From the NCBI GenBank assembly GCA_900768785.1, contig CAAGEG010000087.1:1-54181 (forward strand): DNA of 54,181 nucleotides. The letters run 5' to 3'. A program made the position numbers and the translations under genes. Each line of letters starts with the position of its first letter. Position 1 is the stretch's first letter. A model generated the notes under the pieces. That model saw only the letters and a program-made list of their open reading frames with translations, was not told where the DNA came from and did no database searches. This DNA is from an uncultured Prevotella sp. (lineage in GTDB: Bacteria; Bacteroidota; Bacteroidia; Bacteroidales; Bacteroidaceae). Below are positions 15,221 to 23,949 of this stretch, piece by piece.

Positions 15221-16552
15221 ATGAAACACATAACAACCCTGCTGTTATCAATAACAGCCATACTATTATCTTCATGCGAGAAATACTCATCAGAGGACAT
15301 AACAACTCCAAGCGAGGCAAATAGCACTCTTATGCTTAGTGCGTTGCAAACCGAAGCGACAGATGATACTGAGACAAGTTGGCCTATAAATATTTATATC
15401 TTTGACAAAGACAACAATATTATAGCAACACAACTGCTTAACGATGCATCAAGCATTATTGATATAAAGTTGCCCGAAGGACTATACAATGTTTATGCAA
15501 TAGGCGGAGCAACTTCTGACAAATATTCTCTGCCACAAAAAGAGACGGCAACACCTGATTTTGTTTTATCTCTGAACGACAATTGTCAACACGCGGACCT
15601 TATGGTGGCAAAGAATACTATCACTATGGCATCGGGAGAAACCAACAAACTGACGTTGGCTATGCAACGTAAAGTGGCAAGGCTTCAACAAATCACGATA
15701 AATAACGTGCCATCTGATGTAATTGATGTATCTGTATCTTTTACACCACTCTACTCTACTATCTGTCTTAACGGCACATATAGCGATGCTGACAATTCTT
15801 ATGAAACATCATTGACAAAACAATCTGACGGTACGACATGGAGCAATACAGAAGCTATAAACATCATGCCGTCATCGTCTTCTCCCGTTACAATAAAAAT
15901 ATCATTCACCACATCATCCGGAACACATAGTTATTCATATACTTGTGCTGAAGAATTTGAAGCCAACTATAAGTTTAACATCAACGGAACATATAAAGAA
16001 AACAACATCGCACTAAATGGAACCATCACCGGAACAACATGGGCGGGAACACGAAATATTATCTTTACATTTGAGAATGAAGAGAATACGTCTGAAAATG
16101 ACGGAGATACCGGTTCTGAAACAGACGAAGTTCCAACGGTAGGCTCTATATATAAAGGATGTTATGTGCTTAAATCAGAGACAACCGGCAATAGTACTGT
16201 TGTTACTTTAATGACCGGAAAGGAATATAGAGACGGATTTACAGGATTAGCAAGTGACATGACAGCTTTTCGTTCTGCCGTTGATAATGCCATAGCAGGA
16301 ATATCTGTTGAAGAAATAACCGGTTGGCGACTGCCTTCTCTTGATGAGATTGAAATGGTGAAAAACAATTATTCTGCAATTAATACCGCATTAACATCTA
16401 ATGGCTTAACTAATATTATACACGGTAAAAAATATCTATATCTTGATAATCAAGACGATATAAAGTCTTTTTCCTTAGCAAATGGCTATTCGTTTGACGC
16501 TGAAGAGAGTTCCTTTCTTCGTGCCTTTGCACAAAAGACTTTCAATAATTAG
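15221..16552 (+). CDS. Fimbrillin-type lipoprotein with a FISUMP-like C-terminus
   Basis: A 443-residue predicted lipoprotein: MKHITTLLLSITAILLSSC gives a signal peptide with lipobox LSSC (Cys19), so it is anchored to a membrane by lipid. The next 250 residues are beta-rich (PINIYIFDKDNNII, EGLYNVYAIGG, LAMQRKVARLQQITINNV), the form seen in Mfa2/FimB-type fimbrial anchors and related Bacteroidales cell-surface proteins. An acidic Thr/Ser linker (about 290-305, NEENTSENDGDTGSETDE) leads to a C-terminal part with GWRLPSLDEIEMV, the start of a FISUMP/DUF1566-like domain, but the usual YWSS...VRPV end is missing. So the C-terminal domain is either divergent or truncated. No other fimbrial genes are adjacent. 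Function is inferred weakly. Confidence 0.6.
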   Translation: MKHITTLLLSITAILLSSCEKYSSEDITTPSEANSTLMLSALQTEATDDTETSWPINIYIFDKDNNIIATQLLNDASSIIDIKLPEGLYNVYAIGGATSDKYSLPQKETATPDFVLSLNDNCQHADLMVAKNTITMASGETNKLTLAMQRKVARLQQITINNVPSDVIDVSVSFTPLYSTICLNGTYSDADNSYETSLTKQSDGTTWSNTEAINIMPSSSSPVTIKISFTTSSGTHSYSYTCAEEFEANYKFNINGTYKENNIALNGTITGTTWAGTRNIIFTFENEENTSENDGDTGSETDEVPTVGSIYKGCYVLKSETTGNSTVVTLMTGKEYRDGFTGLASDMTAFRSAVDNAIAGISVEEITGWRLPSLDEIEMVKNNYSAINTALTSNGLTNIIHGKKYLYLDNQDDIKSFSLANGYSFDAEESSFLRAFAQKTFNN

Positions 16553-16623
16553 TCTATGCAGAAACAGCGTGTAAACAAAATAATGAAACTAAAAGAATAG
16601 CTTAAAGCATACTCATACTAAAC

Positions 16624-16660
16624 AAAGAAGAGGTTGTGTCAATGCACAGCCTCTTCTTTT
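16624..16660. terminator. Bidirectional terminator between the lipoprotein gene and fcl
   Basis: AAAGAAGAGGTTGTG and its near-complement (CACAGCCTCTTCTTT) form a long stem with a short loop. A and T runs at the edges allow use in both directions by two convergent genes. Confidence 0.75.
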
Positions 16661-16680
16661 GTATATAATAATGTATAAAC

Positions 16681-17778
16681 TTAGCTCTTGTGGTTAATAC
16701 ATATACCTTTAAGGTACCATTGATATAGACGGTGTATGCCTTCGTCAATCTCTACGAAATGGTGCCAACCAAGCGCATGGAGCTTACTTACGTCTGTCAA
16801 TTTGCGAGGTGTGCCATCGGGTTTTGATTGGTCCCAAAGAAGCTGTCCCTTGAAACCTATCTCGCTGACAACTTTCTCTGCTACTTGACGGATAGTTACC
16901 TCTTTGCCTGTTCCTACATTTATATGGCAATTGCGTATCTCTTTAGCATCAGAAGCATAGGTGTCTGTGAAATTTACATTTAACAATACGTGAACACTTG
17001 CGTCTGCCATGTCTTCGCTCCACAAGAATTCTCTCATTGGAGAACCGGTTCCCCAAAGGGTAACGCTCTCTGCACGTATTCCAAACTTCTCTAACTTTGA
17101 TACTATATCTGTTTCTGAAGAGTTTCCATCCACGCCTTCAACTGGTCGTAAGTTCAAGTCACGACGTACTGACTCCCAATCTCCTTCGTTCAGACATTTT
17201 GCAAGATAAACCTTACGTAACATTGCCGGCAACACGTGGCTGTTTTCCAAGTGGAAATTATCATTTGGTCCGTATAAGTTTGTCGGCATTACGGCTATGT
17301 AGTTACAGCCATATTGGATGCTGAAACTCTCACACATCTTCAGTCCGGCAATCTTTGCAATAGCATATGGTTCGTTAGTATATTCAAGTTCTGATGAGAG
17401 TAGCACATCTTCGGTCATTGGTTGTGGAGCCAAACGAGGATAGATACATGTACTTCCGAGAAACAACAGTTTGCTTACGTTGTGACGATAGCTCTCTCCT
17501 ATAACATTTTGTTGTATTTGCAAGTTCTGATAAATGAAGTCGGCACGATAAGTTAAGTTAGCCATGATACCGCCAACATGTGCGGCAGCTAACACAACAG
17601 CATCGGGACGTTCTTCGTCAAAGAACTCTTTAACCGCTATTGGGTCTAAAAGATCCAGCTCTTTGTGACTGCGTCCTACAAGATTTGTATATCCTCTGCT
17701 TTTAAGATTATTCCATATAGCCGAGCCAACAAGTCCGTTATGACCTGCCACATATATTTTAGCCTCTTTTGATAACAT
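16681..17778 (-). CDS. fcl: GDP-L-fucose synthase
   Basis: Epimerises and reduces GDP-4-keto-6-deoxy-D-mannose to GDP-L-fucose using NADPH. The 365-residue short-chain dehydrogenase has the Rossmann motif VAGHNGLVGSAIW (about 10-22), the Ser of GSTCIYP, and the YxxxK pair in YAIAKIAG. It follows gmd by 35 bases and is the last gene of the manC-gmd-fcl run, ending at a strong terminator. The insert RPVEGVDGNSSETD around residue 200 is a little longer than in the E. coli enzyme (321 residues); similar longer forms are usual in Bacteroides. The product feeds fucosylation of capsule or surface glycoproteins; no fucosyltransferase gene is in the window. Confidence 0.95.
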   Translation of the reverse strand: MLSKEAKIYVAGHNGLVGSAIWNNLKSRGYTNLVGRSHKELDLLDPIAVKEFFDEERPDAVVLAAAHVGGIMANLTYRADFIYQNLQIQQNVIGESYRHNVSKLLFLGSTCIYPRLAPQPMTEDVLLSSELEYTNEPYAIAKIAGLKMCESFSIQYGCNYIAVMPTNLYGPNDNFHLENSHVLPAMLRKVYLAKCLNEGDWESVRRDLNLRPVEGVDGNSSETDIVSKLEKFGIRAESVTLWGTGSPMREFLWSEDMADASVHVLLNVNFTDTYASDAKEIRNCHINVGTGKEVTIRQVAEKVVSEIGFKGQLLWDQSKPDGTPRKLTDVSKLHALGWHHFVEIDEGIHRLYQWYLKGICINHKS

Positions 17779-17813
17779 TTGTAATATACGTTTTTACGTG
17801 TCAAAAAAACATA

Positions 17814-18896
17814 TTATTCTGCTATTTGAGCTTTTAGATAAAGTTTCTTTACAAACTTCATATCGTGCTCAACCATTATTCTTACCAATTCTTTGAGAGG
17901 TGTTTTTGAAGGTTCCCAACCAAGTATTTCACGAGCTTTTGCCGGATTACCGAGTAACTGTTCTACTTCACATGGACGGAAATATTTCGGGTCAACCTCA
18001 ACAAGTACCTTACCTGTCTTTACGTCGATACCTTTCTCTTCCACGCCTTGACCTTCCCAACGAAGAGTTACTCCGGCAGCCTCAAAAGCTAAAGAGCAGA
18101 ACTCGCGTACAGTATGCATTTCTCCTGTTGCAATAACAAAGTCATCGGGTTCGGGCTGTTGAAGTATCAGCCACATGCACTCTACATAATCACGAGCATA
18201 ACCCCAATCACGCAAAGCATCAAGGTTGCCTAAATACAACTTGTCTTGGAAGCCTTGAACAATACGACTTGCGGCTAATGTTATTTTACGTGTAACGAAA
18301 TTCTCTCCACGTCTTTCGCTTTCATGATTGAATAATATACCATTGCAGCAATACATTCCATAGCTTTCACGATAGTTTTTCATTATCCAAAAGCCATAAA
18401 GTTTTGCTACTGAATATGGTGAACGAGGATAGAAAGGTGTTGTTTCGCTTTGAGGAACTTCTTGAACTTTGCCATAAAGCTCTGAAGTAGAAGCTTGATA
18501 AATGCGACAAGTCTTTTCCAAGCCACAAATACGCACAGCTTCCAACAAGCGCAATACACCAACAGCATCTGTGTCTGCAGTATATTCAGGAACATCAAAA
18601 GACACTTTAACGTGGCTTTGTGCTGCAAGGTTGTATATTTCGGTTGGTTTAACCTCTCCTATTATTCTAATAAGAGAAGAAGAGTCGGTCATATCAGCCC
18701 AATGCAAATTAACAAGTCTTGACTTCTTCATATCTCTTACCCATTCATCAAGGTATAAATGTTCTATACGACCAGTGTTGAATGAAGAGGAACGACGCAG
18801 AAGTCCATGAACCTCATATCCTTTCTCTATCAAAAATTCTGCCAAGAAAGAACCATCTTGTCCGGTAATACCGGTAATCAAAGCTATATTTTTCAT
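17814..18896 (-). CDS. gmd: GDP-mannose 4,6-dehydratase
   Basis: Converts GDP-D-mannose to GDP-4-keto-6-deoxymannose with bound NADP. The 360 residues show the Rossmann motif ITGITGQDGSFLAE (about 7-20), LLRRSSSFNTGRIEHLY, the catalytic Thr/Ser and Glu in YQASTSELYGKVQE, YSVAKLYGFW with the Tyr-Lys pair, and NHESERRGENFVTRKI. Start and length match the family. It sits 40 bases after manC and 35 before fcl, so the three are one operon that converts mannose-1-phosphate to GDP-L-fucose. Confidence 0.97.
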   Translation of the reverse strand: MKNIALITGITGQDGSFLAEFLIEKGYEVHGLLRRSSSFNTGRIEHLYLDEWVRDMKKSRLVNLHWADMTDSSSLIRIIGEVKPTEIYNLAAQSHVKVSFDVPEYTADTDAVGVLRLLEAVRICGLEKTCRIYQASTSELYGKVQEVPQSETTPFYPRSPYSVAKLYGFWIMKNYRESYGMYCCNGILFNHESERRGENFVTRKITLAASRIVQGFQDKLYLGNLDALRDWGYARDYVECMWLILQQPEPDDFVIATGEMHTVREFCSLAFEAAGVTLRWEGQGVEEKGIDVKTGKVLVEVDPKYFRPCEVEQLLGNPAKAREILGWEPSKTPLKELVRIMVEHDMKFVKKLYLKAQIAE

Positions 18897-18936
18897 TTCA
18901 TCTAATTAAATAATTATATAAATTATTACTCTCTGT

Positions 18937-19995
18937 CTATATTAGTGACTTAATTCTCTGTTCTTCACTTAGTTTACATATAAGCAAACGATCGTCTTCT
19001 TCTGCAATTATGTAACCATCAAGTCCCTGTACAACAACTTTTTTCTTACCTATTGTATGTACTATACAATTATGTGAATCATAAAGCGAGATGTTGTTTC
19101 CTATAACACCATTACCATATAAGTCTTTTGGTGTCTGCACGAGCAAAGAGCCCCACGTGCCTAAATCACTCCATCCGAAATCGGCAGGACATACAAATAT
19201 CTCTTCTGCATTCTCCATAATAGCATAGTCGACAGATATATTATCACATTCAGGAAACATACGGTCTATCTCTTCTTGCTCTTTCGGAGTGCCATAAACA
19301 CCGGATAGGCTTTCAAAAATGTCATTTAAAGCAGGTTGATATATGCGGAATGCATTAATGATAGTGTTTATGTTCCAGATAAAAATACCAGCATTCCAAT
19401 AGTAACTCTTATTCTTTATATATTTCTGTGCCGTTTCAAGGTCGGGTTTTTCACGGAATGAATCGACTCTGAATATTTCTTTATTACGCGGAGAGCTGTA
19501 AGAAAGGTCTGCTTGAATATATCCATATCCGGTTTCAGGACGTGTAGGCTTCATGCCGAGAGTAATCATCGCATCTGTTTCAGATGAGAATTTCAAACAT
19601 TGTTTTACAACTCTACGAAATTCTTCGCAATCGGTAACGATATGGTCACTTGGAGTTACAACGATGTTTGCATTTTTGTCTTGTGTTTTTATACGCCAGC
19701 TGACGTATGCTATACAAGGTGCTGTATTACGTCGGCAAGGTTCACACAAAATGTTTCCTTCGGGAATTTCCGGCAGCTGTTCTTTAACAATGTCTTTATA
19801 TCGCAGATTTGTTACGACCCAAACATTTTGGGGAGAACATATACCTTCAAATCTATCAAACGTAAGTTGCATTAACGAACGCCCTACTCCAAGCACATCA
19901 ATAAACTGTTTGGGTCTGTCTTCGGTACTCATCGGCCAAAAGCGACTTCCAACGCCACCTGCCATTATTACCAAGTGATTGTTTTTATATGTCAT
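18937..19995 (-). CDS. manC: Mannose-1-phosphate guanylyltransferase
   Basis: Makes GDP-mannose from mannose-1-phosphate and GTP. The nucleotidyltransferase signature GGVGSRFWPMSTEDRPKQF is at about 13-31, followed by NILCEPCRRNTAPCIAY, VTPSDHIV, FREKPDLETAQKYI, YYWNAGIFIW and DFGWSDLGTWGSL. At 352 residues it has only the guanylyltransferase part and a short left-handed helix tail; the isomerase domain of bifunctional ManC/AlgA proteins (about 470 residues) is missing. First gene of the GDP-L-fucose operon. No consensus promoter was found in the 475 bases upstream. Confidence 0.93.
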   Translation of the reverse strand: MTYKNNHLVIMAGGVGSRFWPMSTEDRPKQFIDVLGVGRSLMQLTFDRFEGICSPQNVWVVTNLRYKDIVKEQLPEIPEGNILCEPCRRNTAPCIAYVSWRIKTQDKNANIVVTPSDHIVTDCEEFRRVVKQCLKFSSETDAMITLGMKPTRPETGYGYIQADLSYSSPRNKEIFRVDSFREKPDLETAQKYIKNKSYYWNAGIFIWNINTIINAFRIYQPALNDIFESLSGVYGTPKEQEEIDRMFPECDNISVDYAIMENAEEIFVCPADFGWSDLGTWGSLLVQTPKDLYGNGVIGNNISLYDSHNCIVHTIGKKKVVVQGLDGYIIAEEDDRLLICKLSEEQRIKSLI

Positions 19996-20345
19996 ATAAA
20001 TATTGTTTGTTTCTTGGATAAATTAGTCTAACATAAAAAAAGTCATCATCATGATATTATAACCCTTGAATGTTCATCAGACATAAACAAGAACAAGAAT
20101 TGTTGTTAAGAGAGCTCTGTCTTTATTTCAGTCTTTTATGTGTCGGTTTGCTTCTATTGATATCGTTATATTTCGCAAGTTTTTCGTTGGAATAGTTGCT
20201 ACACAACAATGGTGACAACGAATACTATGACGAAAATTCATGATTTATAGGGTCAGAATAACACATGACAATATATTTCTTATATTTATATATTATGCAA
20301 AAATAAAAAAATAATAGAAAACAACCAAGAAAACAAAAAAATATT

Positions 20346-20368
20346 AAACAACAACGTTATTGTTGTTT
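20346..20368. terminator. Perfect 9-bp hairpin in an A/T-rich setting
   Basis: AAACAACAA, loop CGTTA, TTGTTGTTT, with A-runs on the left and T-runs on the right. Second terminator-like hairpin downstream of xylA. Confidence 0.45.
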
Positions 20369-20397
20369 ATATTTTTTGCAAGAGACTAAAAATACAA

Positions 20398-20446
20398 TAA
20401 TAGCGAAAGATTATGCAAAAAAACGCATAAGCTCTCGCTATTAATT
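20398..20446 (-). terminator. Terminator of the xylB-xylA run
   Basis: AATAGCGA and TATGC pair with GCATA and TCGCTATT around a poly-A/poly-T loop, about 26 bases after the xylA stop. A T-rich tract follows on the minus strand. Confidence 0.65.
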
Positions 20447-20471
20447 GTTTGTTATATTGTCTTAGCCTGAA

Positions 20472-21788
20472 TTATTTGCAATAAAGACTCAAGATACTTT
20501 CATATAATTCTTGTTTTCCTGATGTTTGTTTTGGTTCACCATTTGATTTTGCATAAGCAACAACATCATCAAGTGTAAGTTTTCCTTCTTCAAACTCTTT
20601 TCCTTTGCCGCTGTCAAATGATGCATAACGTGCTTTCAACATTTCGGGGAGTGGTGAGTTTTCAATTATTTCTGCTGCGTTTAACAAAGCACGAGCCATA
20701 GCATCCATTCCTGAAATATGTGCAATGAATATGTCTTCAAGATCTGTTGAGTTGCGACGAGTCTTTGCGTCAAAATTTGTTCCGCCATTTCCCAATCCGC
20801 CATTACGTATGATTTGCATCATTGCTTGAGTGAGTTCAAAATTGTCAATAGGGAATTGATCGGTGTCCCATCCGTTCTGATAGTCACCACGATTGGCATC
20901 AATAGAGCCTAACATGCCGTTATCTACGGCAACAGCCAATTCATGTTCAAAAGTATGACCTGCAAGAGTGGCATGGTTAACCTCAATATTAACCTTAAAG
21001 TCCTTATCAAGACCATGTGCTTTTAGGAAACCGATAACGGTTTCAGTATCTACATCATATTGATGTTTTGAAGGTTCCATAGGTTTTGGCTCTATCAAGA
21101 ATGTGCCTTTAAAGCCTTTTCCACGTGCATAGTCACGAGCAAGGGTGAGCATTGTAGCCAAATGTTCTTTTTCTCTCTTCTGATCTGTATTAAGAAGGCT
21201 CATATAACCTTCGCGACCACCCCAGAAAACGTAGTTGGAACCACCTAATTCTATTGTTGCATCGATAGCATTTTTTATCTGTACAGCAGCACGAGCGACA
21301 ACATCAAAATCAGGATTTGTTGCTGCACCATTCATATAACGTGCATGGCCGAATACATTTGCCGTACCCCATAACAGCTTGATACCAGTTTCTTGTTGCT
21401 TCTGTTTTAGATAAGCAACAACTTCTTTGAGGTTTGATTCATACTCTTCTATTGTATCAGCTTCAGCACAAAGGTCAACATCATGGAAACAATAATATCC
21501 GATACCCAGTTTTTGCATTATTTCAAATCCTGCATCAACTTTATCTTTTGCAGCTTGAACCTTATCGGAATTAGTATTCCAAGGGAACTTTTTTGTTCCA
21601 CCACCAAATTGGTCGCCACCTTCAGCACATAGAGTATGCCACCAAGCCATTGCGAAGCGCAACCATTCTTTCATCGTTTTACCCATTACGACTTTCTCTG
21701 CATCATAATAATGAAATGCCATTGGGTTTTTGCTGTTCACGCCCTCAAAAGGAATGTTACCTATTTGAGGGAAATACTGTTTTGCCAT
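20472..21788 (-). CDS. xylA: Xylose isomerase
   Basis: Isomerises D-xylose to D-xylulose in the cytoplasm using divalent metals. The 438 residues match class II xylose isomerases: WHTLCAEGGDQFGGGTKKFPW, YYCFHDVDLCAE with the catalytic His-Asp, WGTANVFGHARYMNGAATNPD, VFWGGREGYMSLLNTD, IEPKPMEPSKHQYD, NIEVNHATLAGHTFEHE and DANRGDYQNGWDTDQFP, where metal ligands lie. It follows xylB by 53 bases and shares its transcript. Both are needed to enter the pentose phosphate pathway; no xylose transporter is in the window. Confidence 0.98.
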   Translation of the reverse strand: MAKQYFPQIGNIPFEGVNSKNPMAFHYYDAEKVVMGKTMKEWLRFAMAWWHTLCAEGGDQFGGGTKKFPWNTNSDKVQAAKDKVDAGFEIMQKLGIGYYCFHDVDLCAEADTIEEYESNLKEVVAYLKQKQQETGIKLLWGTANVFGHARYMNGAATNPDFDVVARAAVQIKNAIDATIELGGSNYVFWGGREGYMSLLNTDQKREKEHLATMLTLARDYARGKGFKGTFLIEPKPMEPSKHQYDVDTETVIGFLKAHGLDKDFKVNIEVNHATLAGHTFEHELAVAVDNGMLGSIDANRGDYQNGWDTDQFPIDNFELTQAMMQIIRNGGLGNGGTNFDAKTRRNSTDLEDIFIAHISGMDAMARALLNAAEIIENSPLPEMLKARYASFDSGKGKEFEEGKLTLDDVVAYAKSNGEPKQTSGKQELYESILSLYCK

Positions 21789-21841
21789 AGTAGTAATTTT
21801 TTATTATTAGCGATTTATACCGCATTTATTGATTAATAATG

Positions 21842-23341
21842 TTAGTTTATTTTATTATGTTCCAATCTTTCTTTCCAGCGAGCATAGGCTTGTAGATAAG
21901 ATGTTCGATGTTTCTCGTCAGGCTCTATAACCGCAAGTTTTCTTAGCGTTTCAAATGCTTCGTCATGATCTTTATATATGCCGGCACCGATACCTGCACC
22001 TTTGGCAGCGCCAACGCTACCATCTGTCTCATATAATTCTATTACAGCTCCGCTTACTCCGGCAAGTGTATCTCTAAAGATATCACTAAGGAACATATTT
22101 GCACGACCGGCATGAATTTTGTTTATCTCCATGCCCATCTGCTGCATAACTTCCATTCCATAACAGAAACTGAAGACTATTCCTTCTTGGGCTGCTCTCA
22201 TAAGATGTGCCTTATTGTGCTTGTTGAAGTTGATACCATGTATAGAGCAACCAATTTCTTTGTTCTCAAGCACACGCTCGGCTCCATTGCCAAAAGGTAT
22301 TATCGTTATGCCGTCACTACCTATAGGTATGTCTGACATCATCTTGTTCATGTCTGAATAATTTATTCCTTCGGGTGCTACATTACGTCGCATCCACGCA
22401 TTAAGTATTCCTGTTCCATTGATACAGAGTAATGTGCCTAAACGTTCAACATCTTCGGTATAGTTGACATGCGCAAATGTGTTTACACGACTTTTGGTAT
22501 CGTAATTAACATCTCCAAGAACACCATAGACAACACCTGATGTTCCGGCTGTTGATGCTATTTCTCCTGGATTGAAAACATTAAGACTTAAAGCGTTGTT
22601 GGGTTGGTCTCCGGCTCTATAGCTTACGGGGGTGCCCTTGTTTATTCCCAATAACTCGGCTACATCTTGTTTAACTTCTCCTTGAATGCTGAATGTTGGG
22701 GTTATATCAGGCAAGAGATTGTGGTCGAAACCAAAATAATCAAGAAGGAAAGTTGCCGTTTTCTTGTTCTTGAAGTCCCACATCATGCCTTCGCTAAGAC
22801 CGCTGATGGTGGTGTTTATCTCTCCTGTTAGCTTCATGGCTATATAATCTCCGGGTAGCATGATTTTGTCTATACGAGAATAAACATCAGGTTCGTTTGA
22901 TTTAACCCATGCCAATTTGGCTGCAGTAAAGTTTCCGGGAGAGTTGAGTAAGTGGGAAAGACACTTCTCATGCCCTATTTCATTAAAGGCTTTTTCGCCG
23001 AAAGGAACGGCTCTTGAATCACACCAAATAATTGAAGGTCGCAATACCTGTTGCTTATTATCTACACAGACAAGTCCATGCATTTGGTATGATATTCCTA
23101 TTGCTCTTATATCATGACCGTCAACACCTGCATCGGTAATGACTTTCTTTATACTTAGACAAGCATTTTCCCACCACATCTGCGGGTCTTGTTCAGCCCA
23201 ACCGGTCTTTACCGCAATAATGGGTGCTTCCTTTTCGGGATAAAATGCCGATGATAGACATTCTCCGTTATCTGCATCTACGAGAGAGGCTTTTACAGAT
23301 GAACTTCCTACATCTAATCCTAATAGATAATTGTGTTTCAT
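21842..23341 (-). CDS. xylB: Xylulokinase
   Basis: FGGY-family kinase that phosphorylates D-xylulose to xylulose-5-phosphate. Motifs: LGLDVGSSSVKASLVD (phosphate-binding, about 7-22), GWAEQDPQMWW, GISYQMHGLV, IIWCDSRA, LPGDYIAMKLTG, YRAGDQPNNALSLN and GGRANMFLSDIFRDTL-like ending where GG is replaced by HAG (HAGRANMF). The 499-residue length is usual. First enzyme gene of the xylB-xylA pair. An inverted repeat, ACATTA TG TAATGT at 23397-23410, lies 56-69 bases before its start and could be an operator. Confidence 0.96.
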   Translation of the reverse strand: MKHNYLLGLDVGSSSVKASLVDADNGECLSSAFYPEKEAPIIAVKTGWAEQDPQMWWENACLSIKKVITDAGVDGHDIRAIGISYQMHGLVCVDNKQQVLRPSIIWCDSRAVPFGEKAFNEIGHEKCLSHLLNSPGNFTAAKLAWVKSNEPDVYSRIDKIMLPGDYIAMKLTGEINTTISGLSEGMMWDFKNKKTATFLLDYFGFDHNLLPDITPTFSIQGEVKQDVAELLGINKGTPVSYRAGDQPNNALSLNVFNPGEIASTAGTSGVVYGVLGDVNYDTKSRVNTFAHVNYTEDVERLGTLLCINGTGILNAWMRRNVAPEGINYSDMNKMMSDIPIGSDGITIIPFGNGAERVLENKEIGCSIHGINFNKHNKAHLMRAAQEGIVFSFCYGMEVMQQMGMEINKIHAGRANMFLSDIFRDTLAGVSGAVIELYETDGSVGAAKGAGIGAGIYKDHDEAFETLRKLAVIEPDEKHRTSYLQAYARWKERLEHNKIN

Positions 23342-23396
23342 TTATTATAGGTTTTCATTGTTAGTCTAAGGTAAATATCTTTTTCTTTTCAACATC

Positions 23397-23410
23397 ACAT
23401 TATGTAATGT
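23397..23410. promoter_or_regulatory. Inverted repeat upstream of xylB, candidate operator
   Basis: ACATTA, two bases, TAATGT: a perfect 6-bp dyad between the 110-residue gene and xylB. Its place suits a xylose regulator, but no regulator gene is recognised next to it. Confidence 0.25.
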
Positions 23411-23414
23411 TTTA

Positions 23415-23747
23415 TCAGAATAATGTCAGAGAGTTATCTTCGCAAGTTGTCTGTTGTGTTTTCTCTTCTTCTTCATCATCACGAAAGTCTAACATTAGTT
23501 GAGATTGTTGTGTCGCATTATGGTTTAAACGATAAACTCCTCTTACATCTGTCTTTTGTATTAAAGAACCGGCATCGCGACTATTGCGTTTTATGAATGA
23601 TACGACATCACGATAAACATCATCGTAGGTGAGTTCGTCAAACAAACCATTGTTCATGTTATAGACATGCCTTGCAATTTTTTTCAGGCTTAGTCCTTTT
23701 TTATTTGCTTCACAGAGGACATTGAGTATCTCTTGTCCGTAGTTCAT
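23415..23747 (-). CDS. Small protein with a HARE-HTH-like winged helix
   Basis: A 110-residue protein. Residues 1 to about 75 have the pattern of a winged-helix domain (EILNVLCEANKKGLSLKKIARHVYN, then YDDVYRDVVSFIKRN, then GVYRLN), closest by eye to the HARE-HTH type, which ends in a similar R-Y-x-L strand. The last 35 residues are disordered and acidic (FRDDEEEEKTQQTTCEDNS). It is 73 bases upstream of xylB on the same strand and could be its cotranscribed partner, though a family role in xylose control is not known to me. No family can be named with certainty. Confidence 0.6.
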   Translation of the reverse strand: MNYGQEILNVLCEANKKGLSLKKIARHVYNMNNGLFDELTYDDVYRDVVSFIKRNSRDAGSLIQKTDVRGVYRLNHNATQQSQLMLDFRDDEEEEKTQQTTCEDNSLTLF

Positions 23748-23900
23748 AATTCTTATTTTACTAACTCTCTCCTCAAGTGTTACGTCTCAAGACTAAATCT
23801 TATGCGGACTCTGTCTTGTTTATGACGTTTGTAAGTGACTATTATATTGTTTTATAGGCAAATGTGTTCAACATTAAACAGTCTCAAAAGAAAGAATAAA

Positions 23901-23937
23901 AAAAGACCGGTAATAAAACTACCGGCCCTTTTGTTAT
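23901..23937 (-). terminator. Terminator of the 98-residue winged-helix gene
   Basis: On the minus strand GGCCGGTA, loop, TACCGGTC, then seven T. A strong, classic intrinsic terminator. Confidence 0.8.
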
Positions 23938-23949
23938 CATTTCAACAGA

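Larger units (their letters stand above)
19996..20471. other. AT-rich intergenic region upstream of manC and downstream of xylA
   Basis: No gene seen. Near manC there is a small palindrome TTAGTCTAA (20023-20031), which also occurs at 23361-23369 just before xylB; this may be chance. The right part holds two hairpins listed separately. The manC promoter must lie here but does not match the consensus well. Confidence 0.5.

Noticed and set aside
20023..20031. TTAGTCTAA as a shared operator of manC and xylB (second copy at 23361-23369)
   Set aside because: Nine bases occurring twice in AT-rich DNA is too close to chance.
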